Source: Clostridium_B lapidicellarium
Lineage (GTDB): Bacteria; Bacillota; Clostridia; Clostridiales; Clostridiaceae
DNA: 64,000 nucleotides
Direction of reading: 5' to 3'
Assembly: GCF_041224415.1 (NCBI RefSeq)
Contig: NZ_JBGFFE010000016.1
Location: 7,385 to 71,384, forward strand
Below, one piece after another: positions 17,774 to 26,544 of the stretch. The notes beneath the pieces are model-generated. The model was given only the letters and a program-made list of their open reading frames with translations, did no database searches and was not told the origin of the DNA. The position numbers were made by a program, and so were the translations under genes. The first letter of the stretch is position 1. The number at the start of each line of letters is the position of its first letter.

Positions 17774-19417
17774 TTAATACATTCCGTTCATTCCAGCTCC
17801 GCCTGCTCCAGGCGCACCCGGTGCTCCAGGAGTCTGATTATTCTTTTCCGGAATATCTGCTACTGCCGCTTCTGTAGTTAAGAAAGTACTTGCCACAGAT
17901 GCCGCATTCTGAAGTGCAGATCTTGTAACTTTTGTAGGATCAACTATACCATTTTCTACCATATCTATATATTTATTTGTAAGCACATTATAGCCAATGC
18001 CAACTTTGCTGTTTTTAACTTTTTCAATTATTACAGAACCTTCAACACCGGCATTAGCTGCTATCTGTCTGATTGGCTCTTCCAATGCCTTTCTCACTAT
18101 ATCTATGCCAACTTTTACATCCGGTATATCTGAAGTTAATTTCTCAACTTCTGGAATTGCATTGATATAAGCTGTTCCACCGCCGGGGCCCATGCCTTCT
18201 TCAACTCCTGCCTTGGTAGCTGCCAGTGCATCTTCTATCCTCATTTTTTTCTCTTTCAGTTCAGTTTCAGTTGCCGCTCCAACATTTATTACAGCTACAC
18301 CACCTGCAAGTTTTGCAAGTCTTTCCTGTAATTTTTCCTTGTCAAAATCAGAAGTAGTTTCATCTATCTGTACTCTAATCTGAGATACTCTGTCCTTAAT
18401 AGCCTGTTTATCTCCTCTTCCGTTTACAATAGTGGTATTATCTTTATCTATTTTCACAGATTCAGCTCTTCCTAAATCGTCTAAATCAACGTTTTTCAAG
18501 TCTCTTCCAAGTTCTTCAGAAATCACGTGACCGCCCGTAAGTATTGCTATGTCCTGAAGCATTTCCTTTCTTCTGTCCCCAAATCCAGGTGCCTTTACAG
18601 CAACACAAGTAAATGTACCTTTCAGTTTATTTACAACCAATGTTGCAAGAGCTTCGCCCTCTACATCATCGGCAATTATAAGTAATTTTCTTCCCTGTTG
18701 AACTATCTTTTCAAGCAGTGGAAGTATTTCCTGAATATTCGATATCTTTTTATCAGTTATCAATATATAGGGATCATCTAATGAAGCTTCCATTTTTTCC
18801 GTATCCGTAACCATATATGCACTTAAATAGCCTCTGTCAAATTGCATTCCTTCAACTACACTCAGGTCAGTTCCCATAGTCTTAGATTCTTCAACAGTTA
18901 TAACGCCCTCATGACCAACCTTTTCCATGGCATCAGCTATCAATTCACCTATTTTTTCATCAGAAGCCGATATAGATGCAATTCTTGCTATGTCTTCTTT
19001 ACCCTTCACAGCTTTTGAAATCTTTTTTATTTCCTCTACAGCTTTATCTACAGCCATATTTATGCCCTGTCTTATAAGCATTGGATTTGCTCCGGCTGCA
19101 ACATTTTTCAATCCTTCTCTTATTATAGCCTGGGCCAATAAAGTTGCTGTAGTAGTTCCATCACCTGCTACATCATTTGTCTTTGTAGCCACTTCCTTTA
19201 CAAGCTGTGCTCCCATATTCTCGTAAGGATCTTCCAGTTCTATTTCCTTTGCTATAGTAACACCATCATTAGTAATAAGTGGTGAGCCAAATTTTTTATC
19301 AAGTACTACATTTCTTCCCTTGGGTCCAAGGGTAATTTTTACCGTGTCTGCTAATTTATTGACGCCGTCCTGCATTTTTGCCCTTGCGTCTTCACCGAAT
19401 AAAATACTTTTTGCCAT
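17774..19417 (-). CDS. groEL: Chaperonin GroEL (Hsp60)
   Basis: ATP-driven folding cage, 14-mer with the GroES lid. 547 residues. It has the N-terminal GPKGRNVVLDKKFGSPLITNDGVTIAKEIEL, the ATP-binding DGTTTATLLAQAI, the apical domain, and AALEEPIRQIAANAG-type C-terminal sequence. The tail GGAGMNGMY is the usual Gly/Met-rich end. GGAGG lies upstream of the ATG, and the gene is 65 nt downstream of groES in the same CIRCE-controlled operon. Confidence 0.99.
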   Translation of the reverse strand: MAKSILFGEDARAKMQDGVNKLADTVKITLGPKGRNVVLDKKFGSPLITNDGVTIAKEIELEDPYENMGAQLVKEVATKTNDVAGDGTTTATLLAQAIIREGLKNVAAGANPMLIRQGINMAVDKAVEEIKKISKAVKGKEDIARIASISASDEKIGELIADAMEKVGHEGVITVEESKTMGTDLSVVEGMQFDRGYLSAYMVTDTEKMEASLDDPYILITDKKISNIQEILPLLEKIVQQGRKLLIIADDVEGEALATLVVNKLKGTFTCVAVKAPGFGDRRKEMLQDIAILTGGHVISEELGRDLKNVDLDDLGRAESVKIDKDNTTIVNGRGDKQAIKDRVSQIRVQIDETTSDFDKEKLQERLAKLAGGVAVINVGAATETELKEKKMRIEDALAATKAGVEEGMGPGGGTAYINAIPEVEKLTSDIPDVKVGIDIVRKALEEPIRQIAANAGVEGSVIIEKVKNSKVGIGYNVLTNKYIDMVENGIVDPTKVTRSALQNAASVASTFLTTEAAVADIPEKNNQTPGAPGAPGAGGAGMNGMY

Positions 19418-19482
19418 AAAAAAACCTCCCTACAACATACATTTTTATAATAAAAACTTTTTTGTTCTTGAATTTAATATTT

Positions 19483-19767
19483 TTACTCGATTACAGCCAA
19501 TATGTCATCCTGTTTTAAGATAGTATAATCCTTATTGTCTATTTTTACTTCATTTCCGGCATATTTGGAAAATAATACTCTTTGCCCTACCTTAACCTCC
19601 ATATTAACTTGTTTTCCATCAACCATTCCGCCAGGTCCTACTGCTACGATTTCAGCTTCTTGTGGTTTTTCCTTGGCAGTACCCGGTAAAACAATACCAC
19701 TTTTAGTAGTTTCCTCCACTTCTATTTTTTTAATTACAACTCTGTCTCCAAGTGGTCTAATTTTCAT
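19483..19767 (-). CDS. groES: Co-chaperonin GroES (Hsp10)
   Basis: 94-residue lid protein for GroEL. Typical N-terminus MKIRPLGDRVVIKKIE, the mobile loop around residues 16-34 (EETTKSGIVLPGTAKEKP), and the GQRVLFSKYAGNEVKIDNKDYTIL core. AAGGAGGGG lies just upstream of the ATG. First gene of the heat-shock operon, with the CIRCE element in its leader. Confidence 0.99.
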   Translation of the reverse strand: MKIRPLGDRVVIKKIEVEETTKSGIVLPGTAKEKPQEAEIVAVGPGGMVDGKQVNMEVKVGQRVLFSKYAGNEVKIDNKDYTILKQDDILAVIE

Positions 19768-19826
19768 CTAAACCCCTCCTTAAAATACTTTAGATTTATT
19801 TAAATTTAATTTTTAACTTTTTCTTG

Positions 19827-19853
19827 TTAGCACTCATTAATTATGAGTGCTAA
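19827..19853. promoter_or_regulatory. CIRCE operator (HrcA binding site)
   Basis: Perfect TTAGCACTC-N9-GAGTGCTAA inverted repeat between the groES promoter and its start codon. This is the established site for HrcA repression of groESL. Confidence 0.97.
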
Positions 19854-19863
19854 TACAATTATT

Positions 19864-19892
19864 ATAATAATGAATACTATTTATATTATCAA
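19864..19892 (-). promoter_or_regulatory. Sigma-A promoter of groESL
   Basis: Minus-strand TTGATA (19887-19892), a 17-nt spacer and TATTAT (19864-19869), placing the transcription start just before or at CIRCE, as expected for HrcA control. Confidence 0.65.
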
Positions 19893-20064
19893 ATTTAAAT
19901 TCAGTATATATTATACTAAATTTCCCAAAAAATGTTCAATATCCTTTAATTAAATAGATATTTCAGCTTATTTCTATCGATTTCACTAATATCCTATTAT
20001 AAAAAGTAACGTGCAAAAGATACACTACTATTGTTTTCCAAATACATATATCTATATACAAAAA

Positions 20065-20100
20065 AAGTAATAAATAATATTTTAAACTTACTTATTACTT
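20065..20100 (-). terminator. Terminator overlapping the 3' end of the TVP38 gene
   Basis: Stem AAGTAATAA/TTATTACTT followed on the minus strand by seven T. Its 5' arm overlaps the last codons and stop of the gene at 20088. Confidence 0.8.
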
Positions 20101-20804
20101 CCAGATTGAGAACCGCCTCTTACCATTTTGGATATTATCTTCTCCCCTTTGAGTACACCTACAACAAACAAAGAAATCATGAGAAGCGCTATGACTATAA
20201 GTTCTATCTTGTTCCCCGAATATATTTTTGATCCAAAATATGTGGAAATAACTATTCCAGGCAGTCTCCCCAATGTAGAATACATTATGAAATTTTTAAG
20301 GTTTATATCCGATATCCCACATATATAGGCCAGCACATCCTTCGGTATGCCCGGAATCAAATACAACAAAAACACTACAGAATTTATGCTTCCCAAACGC
20401 AATATTTTATCGAAAAATTTCAAATGCCTCTTGGATATCATTTTATTTACCAAAGGCTTGCCGTAAATTTGCGATATTCCATAACAAATTATACTCCCAA
20501 CGGTTATACCTATAATGGACAGTATGCTTCCAAACACAGTGCCATATATATATCCACCTGACATCTGAACGATCTCCCCTGGTATAAAAAAAGCTATTAC
20601 CTGTAAAATCTGAATGAGCAAAAATACCGAGACACCGTATTTCCCGTAAGAGGTTATTATATATCTTATTTTGTCAGGATCTCTAAATATATAAATATAT
20701 CTGTGATAATATTCATAGGCTGCAACGAGCAGTACAAGTCCTATTACACTTAAGGCTATATAAGGTTTATATTCTATTAATTTTTTTTTAATTTTTTCTT
20801 TCAA
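20088..20804 (-). CDS. TVP38/TMEM64 (DedA-like) membrane protein
   Basis: About 238-residue integral membrane protein of the TVP38/TMEM64 family (VTT domain), with about six hydrophobic segments. The signature segments are seen: FFIPGEIVQMSGGYIYG, GSIICYGISQIYGKPL, and LYLIPGIPKDVLAYICG followed by GRLPGIVISTYFGSKI. Members are linked to lipid transport or membrane homeostasis; the role here is unknown. The frame opens at a GTG (20813) lying inside the AAGGTG ribosome site, so TTG 20804 five bases after that site is the better start, although TTG starts are rarer. It stands alone between terminators. Confidence 0.87.
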   Translation of the reverse strand: MKEKIKKKLIEYKPYIALSVIGLVLLVAAYEYYHRYIYIFRDPDKIRYIITSYGKYGVSVFLLIQILQVIAFFIPGEIVQMSGGYIYGTVFGSILSIIGITVGSIICYGISQIYGKPLVNKMISKRHLKFFDKILRLGSINSVVFLLYLIPGIPKDVLAYICGISDINLKNFIMYSTLGRLPGIVISTYFGSKIYSGNKIELIVIALLMISLFVVGVLKGEKIISKMVRGGSQSGSNK

Positions 20805-20964
20805 TGAAATCACCTTAAAATATACTTAACTTTAATATTAATTATATCCACTTAATTTTGCCATATACTTTTATTTTGGAACAAACATATCCGCTTATAA
20901 AGATTTTATCATAATAATAGCTGCAGATACATTAATTTTCGATTAAATTTTAAAATGCAAAGAG

Positions 20965-20993
20965 CCCCGACAATCCATGACAAATTATCGGGG
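20965..20993 (-). terminator. Terminator after the hydrogenase gene
   Basis: Minus-strand 9-bp stem CCCCGATAA/TTGTCGGGG (one wobble) with an 11-nt loop, followed by CTCTTTGCATTTT, directly after the stop at 21004. Confidence 0.75.
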
Positions 20994-21003
20994 TGTTTCA
21001 TAA

Positions 21004-22494
21004 TTATCTGCTCAAATTTACTTTTTTAAATTTTTCCAGATTTTCATTGGAAAGTACGGATTTTTTACTGGACTTTCTGCTGAATTTAATCAATTGGGGT
21101 CTGGATTTCATCAAGCTGACCATTGTACCAGGGCCTCCAATACAGCCTCCCTGACACATCATTCCCTCTATAAAATTTCCATGGAGTCTTTTTAATCTGG
21201 CAATAACCATGGCCTTTTTTATTTCGTCTCTTCCACTTGCCTTCACAGGTTTAAAATCAATTTTGTCCTTTTTATCACCTATGCAATTTTCTACAGCAGC
21301 TGTAAGGCCTCCCTGCTGGGCAAAGCCCCTTCCATAAAGAGAGGCATCATCCACAGGTATGTCATCACAACTTTCAGGTTTCACGCCAAATGCACCCATA
21401 AGTGCAAATATTTCCTCAAATGTCAGTACATAATCCACTGCACCTCTTACAGAATCCCTGTTAATTTCACTTTTTTTAGCGGTACAGGGTCCTACAAAAA
21501 CTACCACTGCATTTTTATCCTCTTCTTTTATCATCCTGGCAACAGCAACCATAGGTGAAACGGTACTGGATATTTTAGAAACCTCACTTGGAAATTTAGT
21601 TTCAATATAACTTACAAATCCCGGGCAGCAGGAACTTGTCATGTATTTGTCCCCGGAATTCATTCTATTTACAAATTCATCGGATTCATTTACAGTAACT
21701 GCATCTGCGCCACAGGCAACTTCAACCATATTCTTAAAGCCAATTTTTTTAAATGCACTCTTAAGCTGCCCAACTGTGACTTTCGGTCCAAATTGCCCAG
21801 TTATAGCAGGAGCTGCCACAGCATATATGTCTTTTTTTTCACATAAGGCACCTGTAACTTCTGCAATATAACTTCTATCAGCTACAGCTCCAAATGGACA
21901 TGCAGCCATGCAGGCACCGCAGTTGATGCATTTCTCCTTGTCTATCTGTGCTTTTTTACTATCCGGATTTATCTCCAGAGCCCCAGTAGGACAAGACTTT
22001 TTACAAGGTCTCATCACTTCCGCTATGGCATTATAGGGACATACTTTTTTACACATACCACATTCCTTACAGACATCATGATCTATGTGTGATCTCCCGT
22101 TAACTCTAGTTATGGCATTAGCAGGACACACTTCCATACATTTATGTTGTATGCATCCTCTGCAGGCTTCCGTTACACTGTATTTGTATATAGGACATCT
22201 ATCGCAGGCAGCCGAAAGAACATACATCATATGATCCCTGTCATCAATTTTTTTTAAATCCAAAGTTATATTATCAGTAGGTATGAACCCAGATGCCAGT
22301 AAAGCTCTTTCATATAAAACCGCTCTTTCTTTGTACACACAGCACCTATATTCTGCCTTGTCCTTACCCTTAATTATCTTATAGGGTATTTTTATCAGCT
22401 CTTCCTTGTTCAATTTATTCTTCATGACCAGAGAAGCAACTTCCCTTAGAACCAAAAATTTCAATCTTTTTAATGGAGTCTCAAAATTCACCAT
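21004..22494 (-). CDS. [FeFe] hydrogenase, monomeric, group B type
   Basis: Predicted ferredoxin-dependent H2-evolving or H2-oxidising enzyme, cytoplasmic, about 496 residues. The N-terminal half carries a cysteine-rich region (CDRCP ... CRGCIQHKCMEVCP), then CKECGMCKKVCP, CKKSCP and CINCGACMAACP iron-sulfur motifs. The H-cluster motifs are TSCCPGFVSYIETKFP (L1), GPCTAKKSE (L2) and EGMMCQGGCIGGPG (L3). TSCCP instead of TSCSP marks group B, for which physiology is poorly known. The frame opens at ATG 22515, but GGGGGA is 9 nt before ATG 22494 and MVNFETPLKR matches how relatives begin. It is close to the nfn gene, and a Rex-like site precedes it. Confidence 0.93.
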   Translation of the reverse strand: MVNFETPLKRLKFLVLREVASLVMKNKLNKEELIKIPYKIIKGKDKAEYRCCVYKERAVLYERALLASGFIPTDNITLDLKKIDDRDHMMYVLSAACDRCPIYKYSVTEACRGCIQHKCMEVCPANAITRVNGRSHIDHDVCKECGMCKKVCPYNAIAEVMRPCKKSCPTGALEINPDSKKAQIDKEKCINCGACMAACPFGAVADRSYIAEVTGALCEKKDIYAVAAPAITGQFGPKVTVGQLKSAFKKIGFKNMVEVACGADAVTVNESDEFVNRMNSGDKYMTSSCCPGFVSYIETKFPSEVSKISSTVSPMVAVARMIKEEDKNAVVVFVGPCTAKKSEINRDSVRGAVDYVLTFEEIFALMGAFGVKPESCDDIPVDDASLYGRGFAQQGGLTAAVENCIGDKKDKIDFKPVKASGRDEIKKAMVIARLKRLHGNFIEGMMCQGGCIGGPGTMVSLMKSRPQLIKFSRKSSKKSVLSNENLEKFKKVNLSR

Positions 22495-22533
22495 TTTATC
22501 CATCCCCCATGACATCTAATAATATATCTTCCC

Positions 22534-22551
22534 TTGTTTAAATTATAACAG
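22534..22551. promoter_or_regulatory. Weak candidate Rex operator before the hydrogenase gene
   Basis: TTGTTTAAATTATAACAG matches the Rex consensus TTGTTAANNNNTTAACAA at 11 of 14 defined positions, 40 nt upstream of the hydrogenase start. A rex gene is present in the window. AT-rich background makes chance matches possible. Confidence 0.3.
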
Positions 22552-22687
22552 ATTATAATTTTAATTGTAACAACTTTTATAAAATCAGAAAATATTTTTT
22601 GATTCCTTATTTAACAGTAATCTACAACCAATCAATTTTTAATCTAATCAGTATCAATTTGATCGTGAAAGTGGTACAGGGATTCTA

Positions 22688-22726
22688 CAGTTGACAATGG
22701 ACAATTGACAATGAATGATGGACAAC
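22688..22726. repeat. TTGACAATG short repeat (small intergenic repeat)
   Basis: Two direct copies of TTGACAATG (22691-22699 and 22705-22713) within a GACAA-rich stretch. The same vocabulary (TTGACAAT, GGACAATTG) builds the palindrome at 53590-53644, suggesting a dispersed short repeat family. Confidence 0.45.
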
Positions 22727-22733
22727 ATTTTCA

Positions 22734-22994
22734 CTACTTTCCCAATGACACAATAAATCTGCCCAGACACATGACCATAAAAGCTATTATACAAACTGCA
22801 GCATACATTTTGGATTTATCTTTAAATGCGCTCATGCCGTTAAAAAGTACAAAAGGTGCCGCAAAGAAAAGTAAAAACAGCCCCCAATTGGGTATAAGTG
22901 CTATAGAACAAGTTACATAATAAGCTGCAGCAATTAACATTTTAGATTTTTCCCCTGTCCTAAATCCAGGTATGTACTTTAATATATTCTTCAA
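22734..22994 (-). CDS. Small membrane protein, 86 residues, function unknown
   Basis: Two to three hydrophobic segments (about 19-35, 37-54 and 62-80) separated by short charged loops (KDKSK). No family recognised. It starts at TTG, with AGGGGAG 8 nt upstream. It follows the OGG-type glycosylase gene by about 20 nt on the same strand, so it is probably co-transcribed with it. Confidence 0.65.
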   Translation of the reverse strand: MKNILKYIPGFRTGEKSKMLIAAAYYVTCSIALIPNWGLFLLFFAAPFVLFNGMSAFKDKSKMYAAVCIIAFMVMCLGRFIVSLGK

Positions 22995-23015
22995 TTTTTC
23001 TTCTCCCCTAACTTT

Positions 23016-23924
23016 CTATATCTTCACATTGTTTTCTCTTGCGTAGTAGAAGAGGTACTGCTGTGCAAACCCTGACAGCTGGCCAAACTTATTTATCCCA
23101 AAATCTCTTATTTTTTTCAAGGATACATCCGGTGCCAGATAAAAGTGCTCCATAGCCCTTTTAACCCAGACATCTACAGGAAATGCAGAATACTTCTGCA
23201 TGGAAAAAAGCATGATGCAGTCAGCTACTTTTGGTCCTATACCCATAAACTTCTGCAGTCCTTTATGACATATTTCATCTTTCTGCATTTTAATCCAGTT
23301 TATATCATAGGATTTGTCATAATTTTGTCGATTCTCAATTCCCCTGTAATAAATTTTCCTTACAGTATCCATTATATATTTGTTCCTAAATCCGGTACCG
23401 CAGGATGCAAGTTCTTCCATAGTGGCATCCTTCAATTTTTCTATCTTTGGAAAAGCATAATAGGTTTCTCCTCTGTATTTTATAGGTTCACCCCATCTCT
23501 GGCTGATCTTTTTCAACGCCCTTTTTATCATAGGTATTCTGTTGTTTGCAGATATTATAAAAGAAACAATGAGTTCAAAAGGATCCTGTTTCAAGAGCCT
23601 TATTCCACTTCCAAATTCCACTGCCTTTTTTAAAATCGGGTCTTTCTTGAGAATCTTTTTTATTTCATCATAGTCCCTGTACAGATCAAAATAATCTGCC
23701 CATATCTCTTTAAAATCCTGGGGAGATGTATTGTACAGCAATACATCATTATCTCTTTTTTCCACCTCAATAACTCTCCTGAAAGCCACACCTATATAAT
23801 TGCCATTTTCCTTCCTATCCCATCTGAAACATTGTCCGCAATCAAATATATGGGGCAGCTCAAAATTCCGCACATTTTTTATTACAATTCCACCTTCAAA
23901 ACTTTCTATATAGTTAAAATCCAT
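23016..23924 (-). CDS. OGG1-type 8-oxoguanine DNA glycosylase/AP lyase
   Basis: Removes oxidised guanine from DNA and nicks the abasic site. About 302 residues. The N-terminal OGG domain (about 1-115) has FDCGQCFRW, the substrate-recognition segment. The HhH-GPD domain contains FMGIGPKVADCIMLF with the Schiff-base lysine at about 232, and FPVDVWV with the catalytic Asp at about 251, matching human Lys249 and Asp268. The frame opens 21 bases earlier, but AAGGAG sits 7 nt before ATG 23924. Unlike MutM (Fpg), this is the eukaryote-like family, common in clostridia. Confidence 0.93.
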   Translation of the reverse strand: MDFNYIESFEGGIVIKNVRNFELPHIFDCGQCFRWDRKENGNYIGVAFRRVIEVEKRDNDVLLYNTSPQDFKEIWADYFDLYRDYDEIKKILKKDPILKKAVEFGSGIRLLKQDPFELIVSFIISANNRIPMIKRALKKISQRWGEPIKYRGETYYAFPKIEKLKDATMEELASCGTGFRNKYIMDTVRKIYYRGIENRQNYDKSYDINWIKMQKDEICHKGLQKFMGIGPKVADCIMLFSMQKYSAFPVDVWVKRAMEHFYLAPDVSLKKIRDFGINKFGQLSGFAQQYLFYYARENNVKI

Positions 23925-23950
23925 ATATGTACTCCTTATTTTCATAATTT

Positions 23951-23986
23951 AAAAGGCTGTACCAGAACAACTCCAGTACAGTCTTT
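23951..23986 (-). terminator. Terminator after nfn
   Basis: Minus-strand stem AAAAG-A-CTGTAC/GTACAG-C-CTTTT, one mismatch, immediately after the nfn stop, followed by TTTTAAATT. Confidence 0.7.
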
Positions 23987-23992
23987 TCCCTA

Positions 23993-26269
23993 TCATTTCT
24001 TTAGATATTCATCTATAGCCTTTGCCGCTCTTTTACCTGCCCCCATGGCAAGTATTACCGTGGCAGCTCCAGTAACTGCATCTCCTCCAGCGTATATTCC
24101 CTCTCTCGTAGTCAGTCCGGTATCATCCTGTACCACCAGGCATCTGCGCTTGTTAATTTCAAGTCCCTTCGTTGTAGAAGCTATAAGTGGATTCGGTGAA
24201 GTTCCAAGTGCCATAATAACTGTATCTACAGCCAGATCAAATTCCGAGCCCTCTATTTTAATAGGTCTTCTCCTGCCAGATTCATCCGGCTCGCCTAATT
24301 TCATCTTTACACATTTCATTCCCTTGACCCAACCTTTTTCATCTCCCAATATCTCTACAGGATTAGTCAAAAGATTGAATTTTATCCCCTCTTCCTCGGC
24401 ATGATGAACTTCTTCAGCCCTTGCCGGAAGTTCCGCACGGGATCTTCTATACACTATACATACCTCTGCACCAAGTCTAAGTGCCGTCCTAGCAGAGTCC
24501 ATTGCCACATTTCCTCCGCCTACTACGGCAACTTTTTTGCCAACTTTTATAGGCGTGTCGTAGTCCTTCTTAAACGCCTTCATGAGGTTATTTCTTGTTA
24601 AAAATTCATTGGCTGAAAATACTCCGTTTAAATTTTCCCCAGGTATTCCCATAAACCTTGGAAGACCTGCACCAGAACCTATGAATACTGCCTCAAAACC
24701 TTCCTTATCCAGGAGCTCATCTATGGTAATAGTTCTGCCTACTATCATATCAGTTTCTATCTTAACTCCTAATTTCTTCACATTTTCAACTTCATGCTGC
24801 ACTACTTTCTCCTTCGGAAGCCTGAATTCAGGAATTCCATATACTAAAACTCCACCTGCCTTATGTAAAGCTTCAAATATGGTAACATCATACCCAAGTT
24901 TTGCCAAGTCTCCGGCACATGTGAGCCCTGAAGGTCCACTGCCGATTACAGCTACTTTTCTGCCGTTCTTGGGTGAAGTTTCAGACAAATCAATGTTATT
25001 TTCACGGGACCAATCCGCCACAAATCTCTCCAGCTTGCCTATGGCAACAGCATCCCCCTTTTTCCCAAGAACACATTTTCCTTCACACTGGTTTTCCTGA
25101 GGACACACCCTTCCGCAAACTGCAGGAAGTGCACTGGATTCAGCTATTATTCTGGCAGCTTTTTCAAAGTCTCTGTTTTTAACCTGTTCTATAAATTTGG
25201 GTATTCTTATAGAAACAGGGCATTGAGTCACACACATGGGTTTTTTACAATTCAGACATCTGGATGCTTCTTTCACAGCCTCATCTTCGGTATACCCAAG
25301 ACACACCTCATCAAAATTAGTGGCCCTTACTTTAGGATCCTGTTCACTTATTGGGACTCTCCTCATCCTATTAAATTTTTCCTCTGCCCTACATTCACGG
25401 CCTTTTCTGTCAAAGGTATCCCCTTCTTCTTTTTTCAATATCTTTTTTCCCTCTTCAGTCTTGTACATGGCCTGTCTTCTCATAGCCTCGTCAAAATTTA
25501 CAAGATGACCGTCAAACTCAGGTCCGTCCACACAGGCAAATTTAACTTTTCCACCTATGGTAACCCTGCAGGCTCCACACATTCCAGTACCATCTACCAT
25601 TATCGGGTTCAAACTCACTATTGTCTTGATGCCGTATTTTTTAGTAAGCTGTGCTATGAATTTCATCATTATCATCGGCCCTATGGCAACTACATAATTA
25701 TAGTCCTTATTAGTTTTCTTATCAATAAGTTCCTTCAAAAGGTCCGTAACAAAACCCTTATATCCATAACTGCCGTCATCAGTAGCTATATAAAGGTTAT
25801 CACAAATGGGCTTTAATTCATCTTCAAAAAGAAGATAATTTTTAGATTTACATCCAACTATGACATCAGCCTTTATCCCATGGCTGTAAAGCCATTTTAC
25901 CTGAGGGTAAACCGGTGCAGTGCCAACTCCTCCTGCTACAAATATTATATTTTTCCCCTTGAGTTCTTCCAAACTCATATTCATAAGATCGGAATGCTGT
26001 CCCAGTGGGCCAACAAAATCTTCAAAATAATCTCCTGTTTTATATTCAGCCATTCTCTTGGTTGAATCTCCTGATGTCTGAAATACTATTGTAACCGTGC
26101 CCGCTTTTGAATCATAATCACAGACAGTTAAAGGTATCCTCTCCCCTTTTTCATCCATTTTAACAATGACAAATTGACCAGGTAAGCAAGATGATGCAAC
26201 TCTCGGTGCATCTATATCCATTAAAAAAATTTTGGGTGCCAGTTCTTTTTTTCGTACTATTTTATACAT
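23993..26269 (-). CDS. nfnAB: Fused NfnAB: NADH-dependent reduced ferredoxin:NADP+ oxidoreductase
   Basis: Electron-bifurcating/confurcating transhydrogenase: 2 NADP+ + NADH + reduced ferredoxin to 2 NADPH + NAD+, or the reverse. 758 residues carry both subunits in one chain. The NfnA part (about 1-280) has FAD/NAD-binding PGQFVIVKMDE, IPLTVCDYD and the [2Fe-2S] cysteines in GTGMCGACRV ... FACVDGPEFD. After a charged linker (about 285-310) the NfnB part has the CLNCKKPMCVTQCP and CGRVCPQENQCEGKC iron-sulfur motifs, the FAD loop GSGPSGLTCAGDLAKLGYDV and the NADPH loop VVGGGNVAMDSARTALRLG. In C. kluyveri the subunits are separate genes; the fused form is known in the C. autoethanogenum/C. ljungdahlii group. 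The ribosome site is weak, and a 29-codon ORF ends just upstream. Confidence 0.96.
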   Translation of the reverse strand: MYKIVRKKELAPKIFLMDIDAPRVASSCLPGQFVIVKMDEKGERIPLTVCDYDSKAGTVTIVFQTSGDSTKRMAEYKTGDYFEDFVGPLGQHSDLMNMSLEELKGKNIIFVAGGVGTAPVYPQVKWLYSHGIKADVIVGCKSKNYLLFEDELKPICDNLYIATDDGSYGYKGFVTDLLKELIDKKTNKDYNYVVAIGPMIMMKFIAQLTKKYGIKTIVSLNPIMVDGTGMCGACRVTIGGKVKFACVDGPEFDGHLVNFDEAMRRQAMYKTEEGKKILKKEEGDTFDRKGRECRAEEKFNRMRRVPISEQDPKVRATNFDEVCLGYTEDEAVKEASRCLNCKKPMCVTQCPVSIRIPKFIEQVKNRDFEKAARIIAESSALPAVCGRVCPQENQCEGKCVLGKKGDAVAIGKLERFVADWSRENNIDLSETSPKNGRKVAVIGSGPSGLTCAGDLAKLGYDVTIFEALHKAGGVLVYGIPEFRLPKEKVVQHEVENVKKLGVKIETDMIVGRTITIDELLDKEGFEAVFIGSGAGLPRFMGIPGENLNGVFSANEFLTRNNLMKAFKKDYDTPIKVGKKVAVVGGGNVAMDSARTALRLGAEVCIVYRRSRAELPARAEEVHHAEEEGIKFNLLTNPVEILGDEKGWVKGMKCVKMKLGEPDESGRRRPIKIEGSEFDLAVDTVIMALGTSPNPLIASTTKGLEINKRRCLVVQDDTGLTTREGIYAGGDAVTGAATVILAMGAGKRAAKAIDEYLKK

Positions 26270-26273
26270 GATA

Positions 26274-26363
26274 TCACGCCAATAAATGTTTTATTCCCTT
26301 TTCATAGTGCATATGGTCATTCACTCCAAGGGTGTAAATTCGGATAAAAATTACCCTATGCAT
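26274..26363 (-). CDS. Possible 29-codon leader ORF before nfn
   Basis: ATG at 26363 opens a 29-codon frame (beginning MHRVIFIRIYTLGV) whose TGA is 4 nt before the nfn ATG. GAGGGGAG lies about 15 nt upstream, a loose fit. nfn itself has only a poor ribosome site, so translational coupling is conceivable. A candidate -10 (TATAAT) lies further upstream near 26420. No homology is claimed. Confidence 0.3.
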   Translation of the reverse strand: MHRVIFIRIYTLGVNDHMHYEKGIKHLLA

Positions 26364-26465
26364 AATTTTGACGATTTCAACTCCCCTCTATTTATACTTG
26401 ACCCATAGTAATCCTTTATAATTATATCACATAATTACAAAAAGTGCATAATTTATTAATTAGCA

Positions 26466-26520
26466 AAAGGATCATCAAACCATATTTACAATTTGTTATA
26501 AAATGGTTTAATGATCCTTT
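26466..26520 (-). terminator. Terminator after hbd (end of butyryl-CoA operon)
   Basis: 18-bp stem with AAAGGATCAT and ATGATCCTTT ends (one U-G wobble on the minus strand) and a 19-nt loop, ending in TTTT. It lies 24 nt after the hbd stop. Confidence 0.85.
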
Positions 26521-26544
26521 AAAATTTTGATTTAATTCGAACAA

